This document shows positions 22,400 to 34,695 of a stretch of DNA of 64,000 bases, one piece after another (position 1 is the stretch's first letter; the number at the start of each line of letters is the position of its first letter). A program made the position numbers and the translations under genes. The notes beneath the pieces were generated by a model. That model was not told the origin of the DNA and did not search any database. It worked only from the letters and a program-made list of their open reading frames with translations. The stretch is from Lumbricus terrestris (taxonomy: Eukaryota; Annelida; Clitellata; Crassiclitellata; Lumbricidae), in the NCBI GenBank assembly GCA_949752735.1, contig OX457036.1, forward strand, positions 5,177,676 through 5,241,675. Reading direction: 5' to 3'.

Positions 22400-23200
22400 T
22401 TTATTCAACAATCCGGTTGACAGACCGCAACCGGCTACATTGTACTAATTCACAAGAACGGAGATCACAGAAAACACAACTCTTAACTATACTAACTGAC
22501 CAGACAACCTGCAATAATGGCGCTAATAGCAGACTACAAAGCGAATCCGCCCAACGGGGGCTCGAACTCGCGGCATACCTGGGAACGGCGGTCCCAAATT
22601 ATAAAAATCCATAAATCGATAGTGCGTAGTATTGGATGGGCAAAAAGTGTGGGTTTTTCATCCAGCTTCCATTTCTTAAGCGTTTCTTCATCAATCCAGC
22701 TTCTCTTTCAGATCTAGAAATACCTTCATCCAACTTCTATTTCTCATGCATTATTTTCGTCAATCCAGCTTCTATTTCACCTGCAGACGAACCTTCATCC
22801 AGATTCCGATTCTCTTGCGTTTTTTCATCAATCCAGCCTCCATTTCACCTGTAAAAGGTCTTCATCCAGCTCCTATTTCGCAAGCGTGGTTTCTATGCGC
22901 CCATCCTATACACTGCGCTATTACGACACGTCAGGTTGATTTATTTCCCAATGGAATGTCGTAAAAACAATGTAAACAATGACGTAAAAAGGCCGAGAAT
23001 CTCGTACGTAAGTGAGTAAGTAAAGAATGAAGAAAATAAGTGAATAAATGCAGCCTTAACTGTAGTTGGCTCTTCCTCTGACGAAAATACATGTTTCAGA
23101 ATTTGGGACCGCCGTTCCCAGGTATGCCGAACTCGCTACCTCTCGCACTCTACGCCAGCGTGTTGTCCACTACTCTACAGGGCTCCCCATTAAGCATAAT
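22400..23200 (-). mobile_element. SINE family A, minus strand, split by 22572-23128
   Basis: Reverse complement of the family A head (A box near 23150-23190, B box broken at the insertion) and body (22420-22571). The insertion duplicated GAACTCGC. Confidence 0.75.
22572..23128. mobile_element. Core-minisatellite element, GGCATACCTGGGAACGGCGG ends
   Basis: Inverted termini of about 29 bp begin GGCATACCTGGGAACGGCGG. The 8-bp duplication GAACTCGC flanks it exactly (22564-22571, 23129-23136). The interior 22650-22890 holds about seven copies of the ATCCAGCTTCYATTTC core with 30-40-bp spacing. Non-coding; transposase source unknown. Confidence 0.9.
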
Positions 23201-23329
23201 TATGACCTACTCAATAAGAATGTTAGACGACGCACTATAAATTTCCTTTTGTATTATTTTGTATTACGATACATAAATATGACATTGTATCAGCCTAATA
23301 GTAGTTAATATAGTTAATCTATCGTATTT

Positions 23330-23600
23330 ACCGGCAGTTGTTGACGTGCCGCCATTATTGTCTTGGTTGCCAATTACCGGCGGTTTTTGATCGCTACATC
23401 ACTGAAAAAGTAGCCAAAGAGTAACACGATAACGATTACAGTTATATAAAATAAAAATAAACTTTTCTTTATAATTCACTCTCACAAACGCAGTATGATT
23501 TCGAAACAATGAAGCATGAAACAATCTTCATCTGCATCAATCTTAATTACTAACACAACTGGAACGTGACCTTCGTGCCAAACGGCAGACACGTATTAAA
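23330..23600. repeat. Duplicated upstream block (unit 2)
   Basis: TTTACCGGCAGTTGTTGACG, GCCGCCATTATTGTC and an AACAATGAAGCATGAAACAA stretch; nearest match at 36640-36880. Confidence 0.72.
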
Positions 23601-23685
23601 ATACAAGGAAACAAAATAATTATTGGTCTCACCGTCTTGATTTTCTTGAATGCCTTTGTTGAATGCTGTACTGCGCATTGTTCAG

Positions 23686-23912
23686 CAGTGGCGGCGCCAG
23701 GATTTCAGTTTCGGGGGGCTGAAGCCTCGCGGCGAAATTCTAACACTTCCATCCGCCAAAATTTCTGACGACCTTTTTTTAGTCATCGACCGAAATAATC
23801 TCATGAAAATTTTCCTTTTTCGCCGGCAAAATTTCTGACGACCTTTTTAGGGGGGGCTTATCCTCTTGCAGGGGAGGGGCTTAGCCCCCCAGCCCACCTA
23901 GCGCCGCCACTG
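23686..23912. mobile_element. hAT-like MITE, CAGTGGCGGCGCCAGG termini
   Basis: Inverted ends CAGTGGCGGCGCCAGG and CCTAGCGCCGCCACTG with target copies TTGTTCAG and TTGTCCAG (one mismatch). Same family as 5581-5796. Confidence 0.87.
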
Positions 23913-23924
23913 TTGTCCAGGGAT

Positions 23925-24290
23925 CTTGTCCAGGCCGTTGGAACATCCTAACGGCCATCTCGAAAACCAAAACAGCATGTCCCGGAAACTGCATGGCCAA
24001 ACACGTGTACGCTGATAACACAGTGACACTTAACTGCTAGTGCCAGCCTTGAACAGTGACGCCCTGTTAAAGAAGAATTAGATCACGTAACTGAGTGGGC
24101 CAAACTCTGCACCTGAGTCTCAATCGAAGAAAGACTCATGAGATGTAATGGTGGTTCATCGTACAGGACGAAGGGCGATACATCTCGCTCCGGCAGAGGT
24201 GCCGGACTTTATTCGAGTCCAAAGTATGACAATTTTATGGGTTGTTGTAACTGGGATTGAAGCCCATGAAGCGCTTATGCGTCCAGAAAT
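23925..24290 (+). mobile_element. LINE (second family) RT fragment
   Basis: Decayed RT coding around the YADD region and the following EWA-x-x-N-x-L-x-LN block, ending near a PDFIRVQSMTILWVV-like motif. Its 5' part is repeated at 43157-43450, where an element interrupts it. It probably continues at 24645-24938. Confidence 0.65.
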
Positions 24291-24460
24291 GACAGGGGGT
24301 AGCAATTTGGTTAGCAAGCTGGTATGGAGAACGAGAGGTAGGCTACATGTAACAAGTTCGAGCCCTCGTTGGGCGGACATGCTTTGTAGGCTGCTATTAG
24401 CGACGTGTACTGCAGGCTGTCGGTTCTGTGAATAGTTAAGTTTGATGTCAATTAAGATTA
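24291..24460 (+). mobile_element. SINE family A copy
   Basis: A box TTGGTTAGCAAGCTGG and B box AAGTTCGAGCCCT, then the family body (GGCGGACATGCTTTGTAGGC). Inserted in LINE sequence. Confidence 0.78.
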
Positions 24461-24479
24461 CTTGAGCTGCGCTTGTTCG

Positions 24480-24648
24480 CTATATCACTCTCTGGCACAT
24501 TCTATAAGCACTTAAAACGGTTATGTTTGGCCGTGCTGGAGTCGAGAGCGCCTTTGAGTAGTTTCCTGAAAGAGGTGCCAAATCAATACTTGAATGAATG
24601 AATGAATGAATGACGAATGAATGAATAAATGAATGAATGAATGAATGG
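24480..24648 (+). mobile_element. L2-like LINE 3' end with TGAA tail
   Basis: The 3' signature (GAGAGCGCCTTTGAGTAG, a degenerate GGCGCTAT position) is followed by a TGAATGAA tail at about 24592-24646. Confidence 0.75.
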
Positions 24649-24938
24649 TGGGGATTTGGGGGCAGCAGGAACGCTGTAAAAAATGCCAATTGGACCGCTT
24701 GATTCGACTGCACTATCTGCCTGATGACGACCCTACCTTCGAGGAGTTAAGTAGAATGGCGGACGGGTGGCTATTCGCAGCTGTTCTGCATAATCAAGGA
24801 CATGTGTTGAACTCACTCCTCCCACCACTAAAGCCCCAGTCTTATTCCATGAAGCCAAGACTGCATGATCGAATTATCACTAGGGTGGACAACTTAACAA
24901 GGAAATCATTTTTAACGATGATGCTTTATGTTATTTAA
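24649..24938 (+). mobile_element. C-terminal fragment of second LINE family
   Basis: Open frame with LPDDDPTFEELSRMADGWLF, HVLNSLLPP, MKPRLHDRIIT and a RKSFLTMMLY end. Likely the continuation of 23925-24290. Nothing recognisable follows to 25265. Confidence 0.65.
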
Positions 24939-25267
24939 ATGTCACGAAATGAATAAACCAAAGTGCAGTATAAATAATTAGTCACTATAATTATATAGGA
25001 ACATATTCACATTGGATTTAGGATTTTGTGTATTATGGTAAAACATGCATGTCACCACTGATTGGCTATAACGTACGTCTATTATACTTTGTCTGTACAC
25101 CAAAATACGGATAGCAATAAATTATTGGTATATTAAAGAATATTCTTATCTTATTTTATCCAGTGTGATAATTGTGGGAAAATAACTGGGGGTTGGACTA
25201 TGATCCACTTGGAATTGGCGTGTGAAAACACACTTTACTATGGGGCTCTAAGAACGACTGGGTTGAG

Positions 25268-25445
25268 ACCCCAACCTCCCCGCAATTCTCACCCTGATCT
25301 TATCTTAATTTTATAACAGACAGCCTGCAATACAACGGTGCTTAAAGAAACCTACGAACCACGTTTATCCTACGGTGGCTTCGAGAATCGAACTCAGCTA
25401 CGCAGATCTCCATGCCAGTGTCAGCGTGTTATCCAATGCGCCATA
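25268..25445 (-). mobile_element. tRNA-derived SINE, family C
   Basis: Reverse complement has an A box (TGGCGCATTGGATAACACGC) and B box (GAGTTCGATTCTC). The body shares GCAGGCTGTCTGTTATA with family A. Sequence 25446-25740 shows no gene. Confidence 0.72.
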
Positions 25446-25740
25446 GCACCCCTCACCCCACAAAAAATCTTTTAATTGGGAATGGATACTGGAATCCTTA
25501 GGTCTTTGGGCCTGATTCAACTGAAAACCACAATACACATTTAAAGTTGGTCGCTGGTAGCAAACTTTTCTGTGCAGTCAGATCATGGACGGTTTTAGGA
25601 GGAATGTGAAGTTCATCCTAGACTGGCTGGTCAGGTAATTGAGAGGTCAGCTATAATTATTAACACAGCTGTGACAGGCTCTACATTCTCTCCCAGTGAA
25701 ATTCCGCCAAGCAATTATAAATAGCCACAGTACTGCAGGC

Positions 25741-25898
25741 CAGTGGCGTAGCCAGGAATTTTTGATGGGGGGTTATGGCAGGAAACCCTGTTTTTTGCTA
25801 TTTTTCTTACTTAAATGGAAAAATAACCTTAAAAACCATTTTCCGGAGCTAATGGGGGAAGGGGTTTAACCCCCGAAACCCCCTTGCCTACATCACTG
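25741..25898. mobile_element. MITE, CAGTGGCGTAGCCAGG terminus
   Basis: CAGTGGCGTAGCCAGGAA at the left and TTGCCTACATCACTG at the right, with a G/C-run interior. The target duplication is unclear. Confidence 0.68.
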
Positions 25899-25917
25899 CA
25901 GTAGGCTATATTTTATG

Positions 25918-26165
25918 AGGCGCGGTGGTGTAGCGAGTATGTTCGTTACCTTGCAGCCGGAGGGCTGCAGGTTCGAATTCACCTCAAGGCGCTTCTTGAG
26001 GACCTTGTGCAAGTCCTTCACTCGCAATAATAATTATTGCGCTGAGCAATTATAATTGCTCAGCGCTTCGGCGCAAAAGTCCGATTCAGTATCCGCGCTG
26101 TAGTCTGGAACGCTTCTGAGTAGAACTTTATGGGGCGCTCTGACAAGTGCACATACATACATGTA
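25918..26165 (+). mobile_element. tRNA-derived SINE, family B
   Basis: The head GGCGCGGTGGTGTAGCGAGT with B box AGGTTCGAATTCACC is tRNA-like. The 3' end has GGAACGCTTCTGAGTAG then GGGGCGCTCTGACAAGTG and an ACATACAT tail, echoing the L2-like LINE 3' end. A 28-bp palindrome interrupts the body. Confidence 0.83.
26039..26066. repeat. 28-bp perfect palindrome
   Basis: GCGCTGAGCAATTA followed by its exact reverse complement. Family B copies at 38212-38545 and 59943-60166 have only the right half, so the left half is an acquired inverted duplication. Confidence 0.88.
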
Positions 26166-27782
26166 AAATATATTCACGCATTATAATAAAGGCGGGAAAG
26201 AATACTTTTAGAGAGGGAGAAAAGGGCTCGATATTAAATTCGATTGTATTTAGTAAATTTTAAAAGAACAAAGTTGATAACTAAAGTGCTGAGTGCAGAA
26301 GAGCACCTTTGAAATCACTCTCGAACAACCCTATCCGTCGTTTTCCAAGTTACTAGCTGAATTGGCGTGATGGTAGGCCTAAGTACAGCTAAGCGAACAG
26401 TGCAAATGCACACTATTTTGAGATAGAATTGAAGTGGCGATCTGGAGTTCTAGACAGACGAATTGAATTGGGGGAATCTGGATAAAATTTGTGAAAGAGT
26501 TGTGTTTCAAACATTGATATTATATAATATAAGTGATTCGTGTGTGGAAAGATCGCGTAGCGCACCAGCGAAAGAGACGATTTAAAGGGGTAAAAAAACT
26601 CAGAGTGGAGAAGGAATGGAGTGAAAGAGTTCTTCTCGTCAGAGTTCATACTTAAGTTTTATATGGGGAAGGGGTATGGGAAGCCGAGGAAAAGAAGGGA
26701 TGGGAAAGTTGTGAGCAAGTCACCACCACTTTTCCGGGTAAAGTAGGCTACAAGGATCAACCTGCCCGCCCACCCACACCCGCGGGTTGGGTCTGGATGG
26801 AGGCGAAGAAAAAAAATTAAGCCGCGGGGTGAGGGCTGCGTGTGACGGTGCGAGAGTGATAGCAGGGAGGAGTCAATTGAATGAGGCGGGGCGGAATAGC
26901 GGGGGCAGGGCGTAGTTGCGATAGACCAATATAATTTATTTAACGGGCAGCAACTGGCACCCAAGAGCAGGGGCTGTGTATTGTACTAGACGATGCCCAG
27001 GAATTTTCGTTTTTCCCGCCAAAACCCACACTTCGAATCATTTTTTCACCAATCACCTTACAAAGTTTCGAAGCTTGATCTCAAGTAGCAAAATGTATAC
27101 AACTCTTCAGGTAAACCACTCTAACCTCAATTACAGTTTCACGTCGCATCAGTTAACCACTGAAAATGGATGGTCCACAAATAACTCAAAGATGTGTCTT
27201 AGGCACTGCGGTATAATCCAACACACGAAAAACTGCATTCCCGTATCACATTAGCAACAACAGTTTAAGTGGAAATCATCAGAATGGTGTTAGCTATATT
27301 TAAATTAATAAGACAATATGCACGATATACCCATAAACTATACACCCATCAACTACGAAACAATTGAGTGCTAGCTAAATGCAGGCCATCGGCAGTTCTC
27401 AAACTAGTCCTAATTTAACAATCTCGGATTTTCTACACGTTCACGGTGCATCTCAAATTTTGCAACACAACTTCCGTTACATGTAACGTGGCTACAAATG
27501 GTTACAAGAAACACGAAACATTACCTCCAGCAAACAACACGGTTACCCAGACGCAAATCATTGCTTCTGTGAAACCCTATATAAACAGACTTGATTTAGA
27601 ACACAGCTAGAATCTACTTAAAACTGAAAGGGAATTTAAACATTTTTAAAATAGTAAACAGAGGTAAATAACGTCACATTTGATCCATAGTCGTGCACCT
27701 TGATTGTGAACTTCTGTTTATGCTGCAATTTCTAAGATGATAAGCGAGATTTTTGACAACTGGAAACTTTTGAGAGACGGAG
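26166..27782. other. 3' flank of copy 3 (duplicated unit sequence)
   Basis: No gene is seen. 26930-27110 matches 44230-44420 (GCAGGGGCTG, CGATGCCCAG, AATTTTCGTTTTTCCC) and 27230-27780 matches the other 3' flanks. Short open frames follow no splice signal. Confidence 0.65.
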
Positions 27783-27853
27783 TTACGACGAGGCTAGATC
27801 TCCATCATAATTCTTCTCATGTTGTTGCCGATGCCGTGCTGTCCAATCCAACA
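27783..27853 (-). CDS. Copy 3, last exon (C)
   Basis: 71 bp after a CTTTGCAG acceptor, VLDWTARHRQQHEKNYDGDL and three more residues to TAA. Confidence 0.85.
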
Positions 27854-30800
27854 CTGCAAAGCCACAAAGAATTGGCATTACCACTAACATCATCAATTGG
27901 CACCACCCTTAACTATAGAAACTGCTCTACCATGCACATTAAGGAGATGGCGCTACAACTTTCATAACAGAATTAAACTACAACTTACATCATCGAGATG
28001 GCACTACCACTAAAGTCATGGAAATGGCACCACAAGATAACAAGCACCAAGTAGGTTTAACCCGTAATTGAAATCTGATATAAATAGCAAAGCGCACATT
28101 CCAGAAAACTCCTCTGTATCATGATTAACTCAAACCAGTGAAATCACTGTCGAGTAGAAGTGCATTCAGGCGCTTAGAAAACTGTGGAAGAGACAATGTG
28201 CCAGAGCCAGGGCGCATTAAAGCTAGTGCGGCCGGGTGCTGTGATAACAAGGCCGTAGCCAGGATTTGATTTCGGACGGTGTTTCTTCAGTTTCCCGTCC
28301 GAAAAAACTGCTGACTTTTTTTAGAAAGTCAGCCGGCCGAAATCTTCAGAAAATGTCACCAATTTTCCTTCCTAAAAACTAATGACTTTTTTGTAATCTG
28401 GCCAAAATTTTCACAACATTTCACCAATTAATTCTATTTTTGTACATTTTTCATTTGGGGGGGTTTAAAGTTTTATTTCATGGATTTTACATCATTTGCT
28501 CGTAAATGCATTCTACTATTTTTACATTTTCCATTTCGGGGGTGTTCAAACACCCAAAACACCCCCCTAGCTACGGCCTTGTGTGATAACCCTCCAGCAC
28601 AGGATTTTGCCCTTTTGTGCTTCAATTATCAGGTATAACTTCACCTTTAAATCAGTAACATATCAGTGAGACATAGTTTTCTTCTTTTTTATACACTTAC
28701 TATCCTACTTTTCCTGCCCGAAACTCACGTGCCATACAACGCATTATAATTATAATGACGCAATTTTTTCGTGTATACACTGTACAGCAGAGGTTGGCAC
28801 TTGGCAACATAGGGCACGTTAGCCTAAAGTTATCCGTTTGAAATATTTTAATATTCCAAATAATGTCCTAAAAGCTAGTAAAGTCCATGTAACAAACCTA
28901 ATGATATAAAAATAATGATTGCTGAGCACTTATGTATCGTCATAATTCGGATTTATCAATTATCATTATAATAACATAACACTAGAGGGGAATCCAATGA
29001 GTAGCTAATGACGCAACAGTACTGTAATATAAAAGAACATGCCACAAAAGTATCGACCTATTTTCTTAGCAACTTTTCGATAACGAAGTTAGTTACGCAA
29101 AAAAAGTGCTTAACAAGGAAAAGTCGTCACAATGCGAAGTCCATAGAGTAAAGTGATAATGCAGCATCAACTGTTAAAGACGTAATAATCATGGGGGAGA
29201 CTTGAAGGGAGATGGGGGGGACGGAAAGACGCGAGATTTTTTGACGGACGAATGTTTGAGTGTCGCCGAAAAAAATTCCATAATTTCTGACGATTCTTTT
29301 TTAGTCATCCGGTGAAATCTCGACGAAATTTTCTATTTTCGCCGCCAAAAAAGTTGACGACCTTTTTTAGTCGTGACGCTCAACGACTGGGAGGGGACAA
29401 ATGCATGGGCGTCCTCCCAACACCTCCATTGGGGGGACCGTCCCCCCTATCCCCTAGGTCTCCGCCCATGGTAATAATAGTATGTTTAGAACAAAGCGAT
29501 GTCCTTGCAATGGTGACAAGCCAATATGACACTCTTCATGTGCCCTTTTGCTATCATTCTGTGGGCTGGGCACACAGTTTTTCAAAGGAAAAATTTAATG
29601 AAAGAAATAGATACTTCCTTTTAATACAGCCCTGTGCGGGCTCCCAAAACTGCGGAAGACGGTGCAGCAGCACCCTTGGCATACATCTTAATGCGGACCT
29701 GAGTAGAGCCATAGAGAACAACGATACCAGACGGTGGGTCCAGCATAGTCAAGCTACTGAACTTAACCGCAGCAGTACGTCAGGAATCCATGAGTAGCCA
29801 ATAAAACGAAGCCACGACACGAGACCAACTACCGAGCCTTCTTCGATAAGTAAAAGTGCCCTACCTTGACAGTCTCGGCCGCAATAATACGGAGGATCTG
29901 GGTATCCTTCGTCTTTACATCTGATAACACCAAAATAGTCAAATAAATGTAATTCATCGGACATTCATATTGTGCCAATAGCAGGAGTGCAGGTAAGATT
30001 TGAACACCTATAAAGTGTCAAACTAATATGGGCTGAACGCCTCATTAATGTAAATATAATGCTATATATTATACGAAACATTTTCTCCTAAAAAATATAC
30101 CCGTCTCCAAATAACATCAAAAATAACATAAATCAACATAGAATAAGCTAACTTCGGTCAGACGAAACTGCAACTGATTAAGAAATTGAAACAAACCGAT
30201 GAACCATTTAAGGAATGTACGACTAAACAAATGAATGATATATGAACAATTGAATGAATAAGAACTGAATTAAGGATGAAGTCATCAATTAATTGCTAAA
30301 TTAGCAATCACTGAAGAAACTGAGCACTTCAAAATAAATGAAACTACCCCGTACCAAACAAAAGAACAAATAAATTCGTGAACGACTAAATTAAAAAAAT
30401 AACGAACGGTGCAAAGAATCATCAATTAATGAACGTCTGAAACGGCCATCAAACAACCACTATAAAATGATGAGTCAAAAATTCAATCAATGGTATGTAG
30501 AATTACCTCCTGCACTTCTTGAACACCTTTGGCGCTGGTTCCTGTAGACCACAGTTCATGCACGTGCGAACACTCTTGCTGGCTGGTCTGCTCGATGCCT
30601 TTTCCAGTTGATTAACAGTTCCCTTCCCCTCCTCGGATTCATCCATCATCAATTCCTTCCCAGACCAGATTTCCCTCTCAGTGGCTTTCAATTCCTGTTT
30701 TGCACTGGACTTCTCTCTAACTTTAGCTCTCTTTCTATGATCAGATTTCTCCGCAGCTTTAGCTTTCTTTCTAGACTCAGATCCATCCGTGACTTTCGAT

Positions 30801-31558
30801 TCTATATTTGATTCAGAATATTGCGTGGCTTTGGCTTTCTTTCCAGAATCAGATTCCTCAGTGCTCTTAGCGTTATTGCTGGAATCAGGTACATCAGCGG
30901 CTTTCGATTCCTGCTTTGCATCAGATTTCTTTGTGGTTTTAGGTTTCTCTCTAGAATTAAATTCCTCTGTGGATTTGGCTTTCTTTCCGGAATCAGATTC
31001 CTCAATTCCTTTCAGTAGCTTATCTGTTGTTCTCAATCGTTTCTCAGTGGTTTTAAATTTGGTGCCTGCACAAGGTTCCTTCTGTACCATCGACATGTTG
31101 CAAGCTTTCGCTTTCAGTTCCCAAGTTTCCTTGCTTTTAGTATTCACAGATCCTCCACTGTAAGAGTCGGAAATCTCTACTGAAGGTATCTCGAAGCCAT
31201 CCAGAGCTGGAATAAAATAAAACGGGTTGGGTGTCTCATTCATAAAGGCGAGACACTTGATGAGTCCGAAGTCCCGGACAAAATCCCTGTAAGAAAGAGT
31301 TTCCTTGTTGCCAAAGGCATATATAACTTTTTCAACTTCTTTTGAATTCTTTTTAAATTTCCTGTTGCTCCTTCGATCTTTTTCGACATGTTGGTCAGGT
31401 GTATATCCGATCGTTAGCATAAACATGCTGAGATCAGAATAGATCAGCTCACCTAATCTGTCATAATCGTATATTGTTGGTCTCATATTCAGCCACTCGT
31501 GTGTTTCCTTTCCACCCTTCGAACCGGTGACTTTGGACTTGATCTTTGCACCGCGAAA
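27783..31558 (-). CDS. MYND-like C6H2 zinc-finger protein, copy 3
   Basis: Exons: A 30507-31558, B 29865-29920, C 27783-27853; about 368 residues from the Met at 31486 (MRPTIYDYDRLGELI). The N-terminal domain is somewhat diverged (EDDW replaced by IYDYD) but keeps VEKVIYAFG, FVRDFGLIKCLAF and the IPALDG motif. About ten 12-residue repeats follow, the longest run in the array, then CMNC, KKCRRC, YYCGRDC and two His. All exons are open with GT-AG junctions. Upstream, a deletion relative to units 2 and 4 removes the candidate 5' exon region, and a mariner-like element with nested hAT elements (31798-35384) lies beside it. Transcription of this copy therefore needs checking. Confidence 0.8.
28249..28582. 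mobile_element. hAT-like element, AAGGCCGTAGCC termini
   Basis: Inverted AAGGCCGTAGCCAGG and CCTAGCTACGGCCTT. The direct repeat GTGATAAC lies at 28241-28248 and 28583-28590; the exact edges are ambiguous by two bases. In copy 3 intron 2. Confidence 0.8.
28600..29200. other. No gene seen; copy 3 intron 2
   Basis: AT-rich intronic sequence. 29040-29200 resembles 47920-48060 of copy 4 intron 2 (AACGAAGTTAGT and GCATCAAC words), so it is unit sequence. Confidence 0.55.
29205..29470. mobile_element. GC-run MITE, CCTAGGTCTCCGCCCATG end
   Basis: Inverted copy of the family at 6886-7190, sharing TTTTCGCCGCCAAAAAAGTT and GTCGTGACGCTCAACGA. One terminus is clear. Confidence 0.65.
29865..29920 (-). 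CDS. Copy 3, exon B
   Basis: 56-bp exon, CKDEGYPDPPYYCGRDCQ, with a TTATCAG acceptor and GTAGGG donor. Confidence 0.86.
30507..31558 (-). CDS. Copy 3, exon A
   Basis: Open from a TTTAATTTAG acceptor (first codons F-R-G-A-K-I-K) to a GTAATT donor. Repeat units such as KSTEESDSGKKA and KATQYSESNIES keep a strict 12-residue period. The intron between 29921 and 30506 shows no gene. Confidence 0.82.
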
Positions 31559-31827
31559 CTAAATTAAATCGTTACGCCCGTTAAAGATGAATGGTATACA
31601 TGTATAAGTGAACACACAAGTTTACATGATTCTCTTGAAATTCTTCAGAAGCACACAGGCAAAAGCAAAAACACGCTCAGGCTCGTAATAATAACATGAA
31701 ATTGTAGTCATAATTTAGTAACTAACACACGTCCGTATGAAAGCTTATCACAAAACAGGCCAGGAACAACTTCGAATAGTCGTAAAAATGGCACATCAGG
31801 GTGGGCAAAAACAGTATTCCTCTGCGG

Positions 31828-34115
31828 CAGGCACGTCATTTGGGGGGTCAGGGGGGGCGCCCCCCCTGAATTTTGCCGATTGTTCATTTTACATGTGACA
31901 TATTTTGCAACGCCACACGTTGTTCAAAATACCAAAATACCTATGTCTTCACGGCCTGTGTAATTTTGTATGTGAGGGCAGCTTCGATCTGCACACTAGC
32001 ACAGCATATAAAGCCCCAGATATCGGATAGAGGGAAGACCCTGTCCCAGGTCAGTAGGGTCACCAGATGTGTGGGTCCTGCATGTGAGCCGCACAGTGCA
32101 CACTGCCACCCAGTTACAGCCAGCCATGATTATCCCCTCCAGCCTTACAAGCGTTAGGCCGATATGCACCCCCATTCCGTCTGACATGGAGCTGGAGCGG
32201 TTTCGCCTTTCCTCAGCTTCCTAAAACCACGGACCACTAGGGCACCTGGGCAAGTAGCCCGCAGAGGAAGAACAAGCGGAAAATTCTGAAAGGCAGTAGA
32301 AAGACGGATTACAAGGGGATGACTGCAGCAGTTGAGGGGGAGGTTAATGAGTATGTGTGTTACCAATGGCGGTTGGCATAGCTGACGATTGGAGTTTCTT
32401 GAGAACTGGAGAGTGAATAAAATCGGACCAAAGGACATGAAAGTCCAGCCCAAAACCGATGATCTACCATAAAGGCTAAAGCACTCACGGTAGGCCTAAT
32501 ATTATGTGACATCTAATTGAACTGAAATTTACAGAAACTGATTGGATTTATAGTGCAATGTTTGGACAGATTTACTTCTTATACATGAAGTCCTGGATAT
32601 TAATAATTTCTTTGAGTATTATCTTTTCCAGGTTGAGATAATCACCCATCATACTTTCAAATTACGTTTTCAGACAAATCCATATATCTGATATCAGTGT
32701 TTTGGCTTAAACAACCGAAGGTCCAACAAGCCATTGACCAACACTTGAATAATACCCATAGTTACTAATAGTCATTAGTCCAATGATAATTATTGGAGGC
32801 CTAGTGCATGCAGCATGAGCATGCAATAGGCTATTGCTTTGTGAATTGTTATTAATGACATATTAAAGCAGGGTTTAATCTGGATTTCTCCTGGGGAGGG
32901 GATGTGCCCTTGCCGGCAAGAAATTTGTTTGAATTTCCACAGTGCAATGGTACAATTTTAGGCTGGGATCTGAAAAAATTGCTCTACTATTTGAGTGCTG
33001 ATAAAAGTGGTCTAAGACTCCAATAAATATAGGCCTACTTAAAATAATAACAATTTCTTGTTGAGCTTACACATTGTAATCATAGCATTTTAAGATATTA
33101 TCTTGACAAAATCACTCTATTATTTCAGTGTTGATAAAAAGAGTGGTTTAATATTTCAATATTAAAATGTAATAATAATTGCAATAATAATTTCTGATTT
33201 TATGTATGTATCAAGTTATAATAGGCAACTCAGTTCGTTTGCTACTGAACTTTTTATGATGAATAACAGCATATCGGAGTATAACATGTAAGCTTACTTT
33301 ATTGTACTGGCTTAGCCTTGATGTTCAAGACGGTCCTTAATTGCTGACCAGGACAAAGTTAGCAGAAATTGTCAAGTAAGCAAGATGTGCAAAACTACCA
33401 AAATTGGGAAGCATATGTAGCAATGATTTTATTTTACTAGGTACTTTAAGAAACAAAACATTTTGAAATTTGACAGATTGAAATTTTAAGGATAACACTT
33501 GAGAGTGGAGAGAAGACATTTAGTTGTAAAAACATAGTATTTTTACAAATATTAACAGTGTATTATACTCTATTTTATGATAATGCCATATATTACCATA
33601 GAAAATAATATAATTATAATTACATAAAATCTAGTAATATCATGGTAGATAAGAGTCTATGTAAGACAACTCGTTGCATATACAAAAATGTAAGCAGGAA
33701 CAATGGCCATTATCATTCATTTTGTCAAATATTTCTGTGGGGATGGCCATTTATGTCATTTTAGTTGTACAAAAATGTTTGTGCAAATATTACGCTTTCA
33801 ATTTGATGGTATCATATAATCATAATGAATAATGGCACTATTATAATCATATATAGGTAAATAATATCATGGTATACAAGTGCAAAGCACTTAGTCTATT
33901 TAAAGTAGGCTTGTATAAGTTGTATATATAGGCATTTAAAATATATCAATCACTGAATAAAATATAGTAAGAAATAAATAAGAGCAAGAATAAAACATCT
34001 CATTTAGCTGCAGTTTTGCAAATGTTGGCCCAAGACAGAACTTAAGAAGCTTGTGGAGTTTTGACCCGCAAATTGTTTTTGCCCCCCCCTGAAAAAAACT
34101 GAAATGACGTCCCTG
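31828..34115. mobile_element. hAT-like element, CAGGCACGTCATTT termini
   Basis: Inverted CAGGCACGTCATTT and AAATGACGTCCCTG with the 8-bp duplication CTCTGCGG (31820-31827, 34116-34123). At 2.3 kb it is large enough for a transposase relic, but I recognise no coding region; 32500-34000 is AT-rich. Confidence 0.85.
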
Positions 34116-34548
34116 CTCTGCGGGTTTTTGCTAATATCTTGGCCCAAAAAATTTTTTAACGAACTTTTGCGGGCTTAAAGGATCTACGTACAACAGCCAA
34201 ATTGCATCGAAATATTTGAAACAGAACAAAAGTTATATCACTTAGTGAGCCCTTCCACTGTCTTTTGACCAACCAAAAAGTAACGCAACAAAAAGTAACA
34301 AAAAACAATTTGATTAAGTCATATCTTAAATAATTGCTATCATCATGAGCTTGATATTTCTTCACAACTTGTGTTCAATGTGTCCAACCCCCAGTGCTCA
34401 CACTTGTTCTAGGTCTCTTTGTAAAGCTCTTGATGTCCTTGTTGATGTGTTCCAGAGGTAAGTCTTCGCGCATCAACTCCAATGCGACCATCAATTCTCT
34501 TATCACTCTTGGTTTTGGAATAGCTTTCCACACTTGATAATCTATCGG

Positions 34549-34695
34549 CATGGGCGGAGTTTGGTTTCCGTTCTTGGAGGGGCTAAAGCCTTCTGGGGGG
34601 CTAAGCCCGGAAAAAGATACAATTTACACAGTAAAAAATGAATCTGGGCCTTCTTAGGGGGCTTAACCCCCAGCCCCTGATAAACTCCGCCTATG
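34549..34695. mobile_element. hAT-like MITE, CATGGGCGGAGTTTGG ends
   Basis: Inverted CATGGGCGGAGTTT and AAACTCCGCCTATG; 8-bp duplication TCTATCGG (34541-34548, 34696-34703). Same family as 41683-41840. Confidence 0.88.

Noticed and set aside
22640..22964. Plus-strand frames rich in PASIS and SSIQLL-like peptides (also 42689-42961, 51735-51965, 52842-53135)
   Set aside because: They translate the ATCCAGCTTC minisatellite and its termini; the same peptides appear in several frames.
30608..31163. Long plus-strand open frames opposite exon A (also at 19846-20244, 49517-49927, 61093-61577)
   Set aside because: They are antisense shadows of the Lys/Glu/Ser repeats, giving Phe/Leu/Ser-rich products with the same period; no splice or start support.
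31828..34115. Possible host gene inside the 2.3-kb hAT-like element
   Set aside because: Frames at 31873-32453 are short, without motif or splice support.
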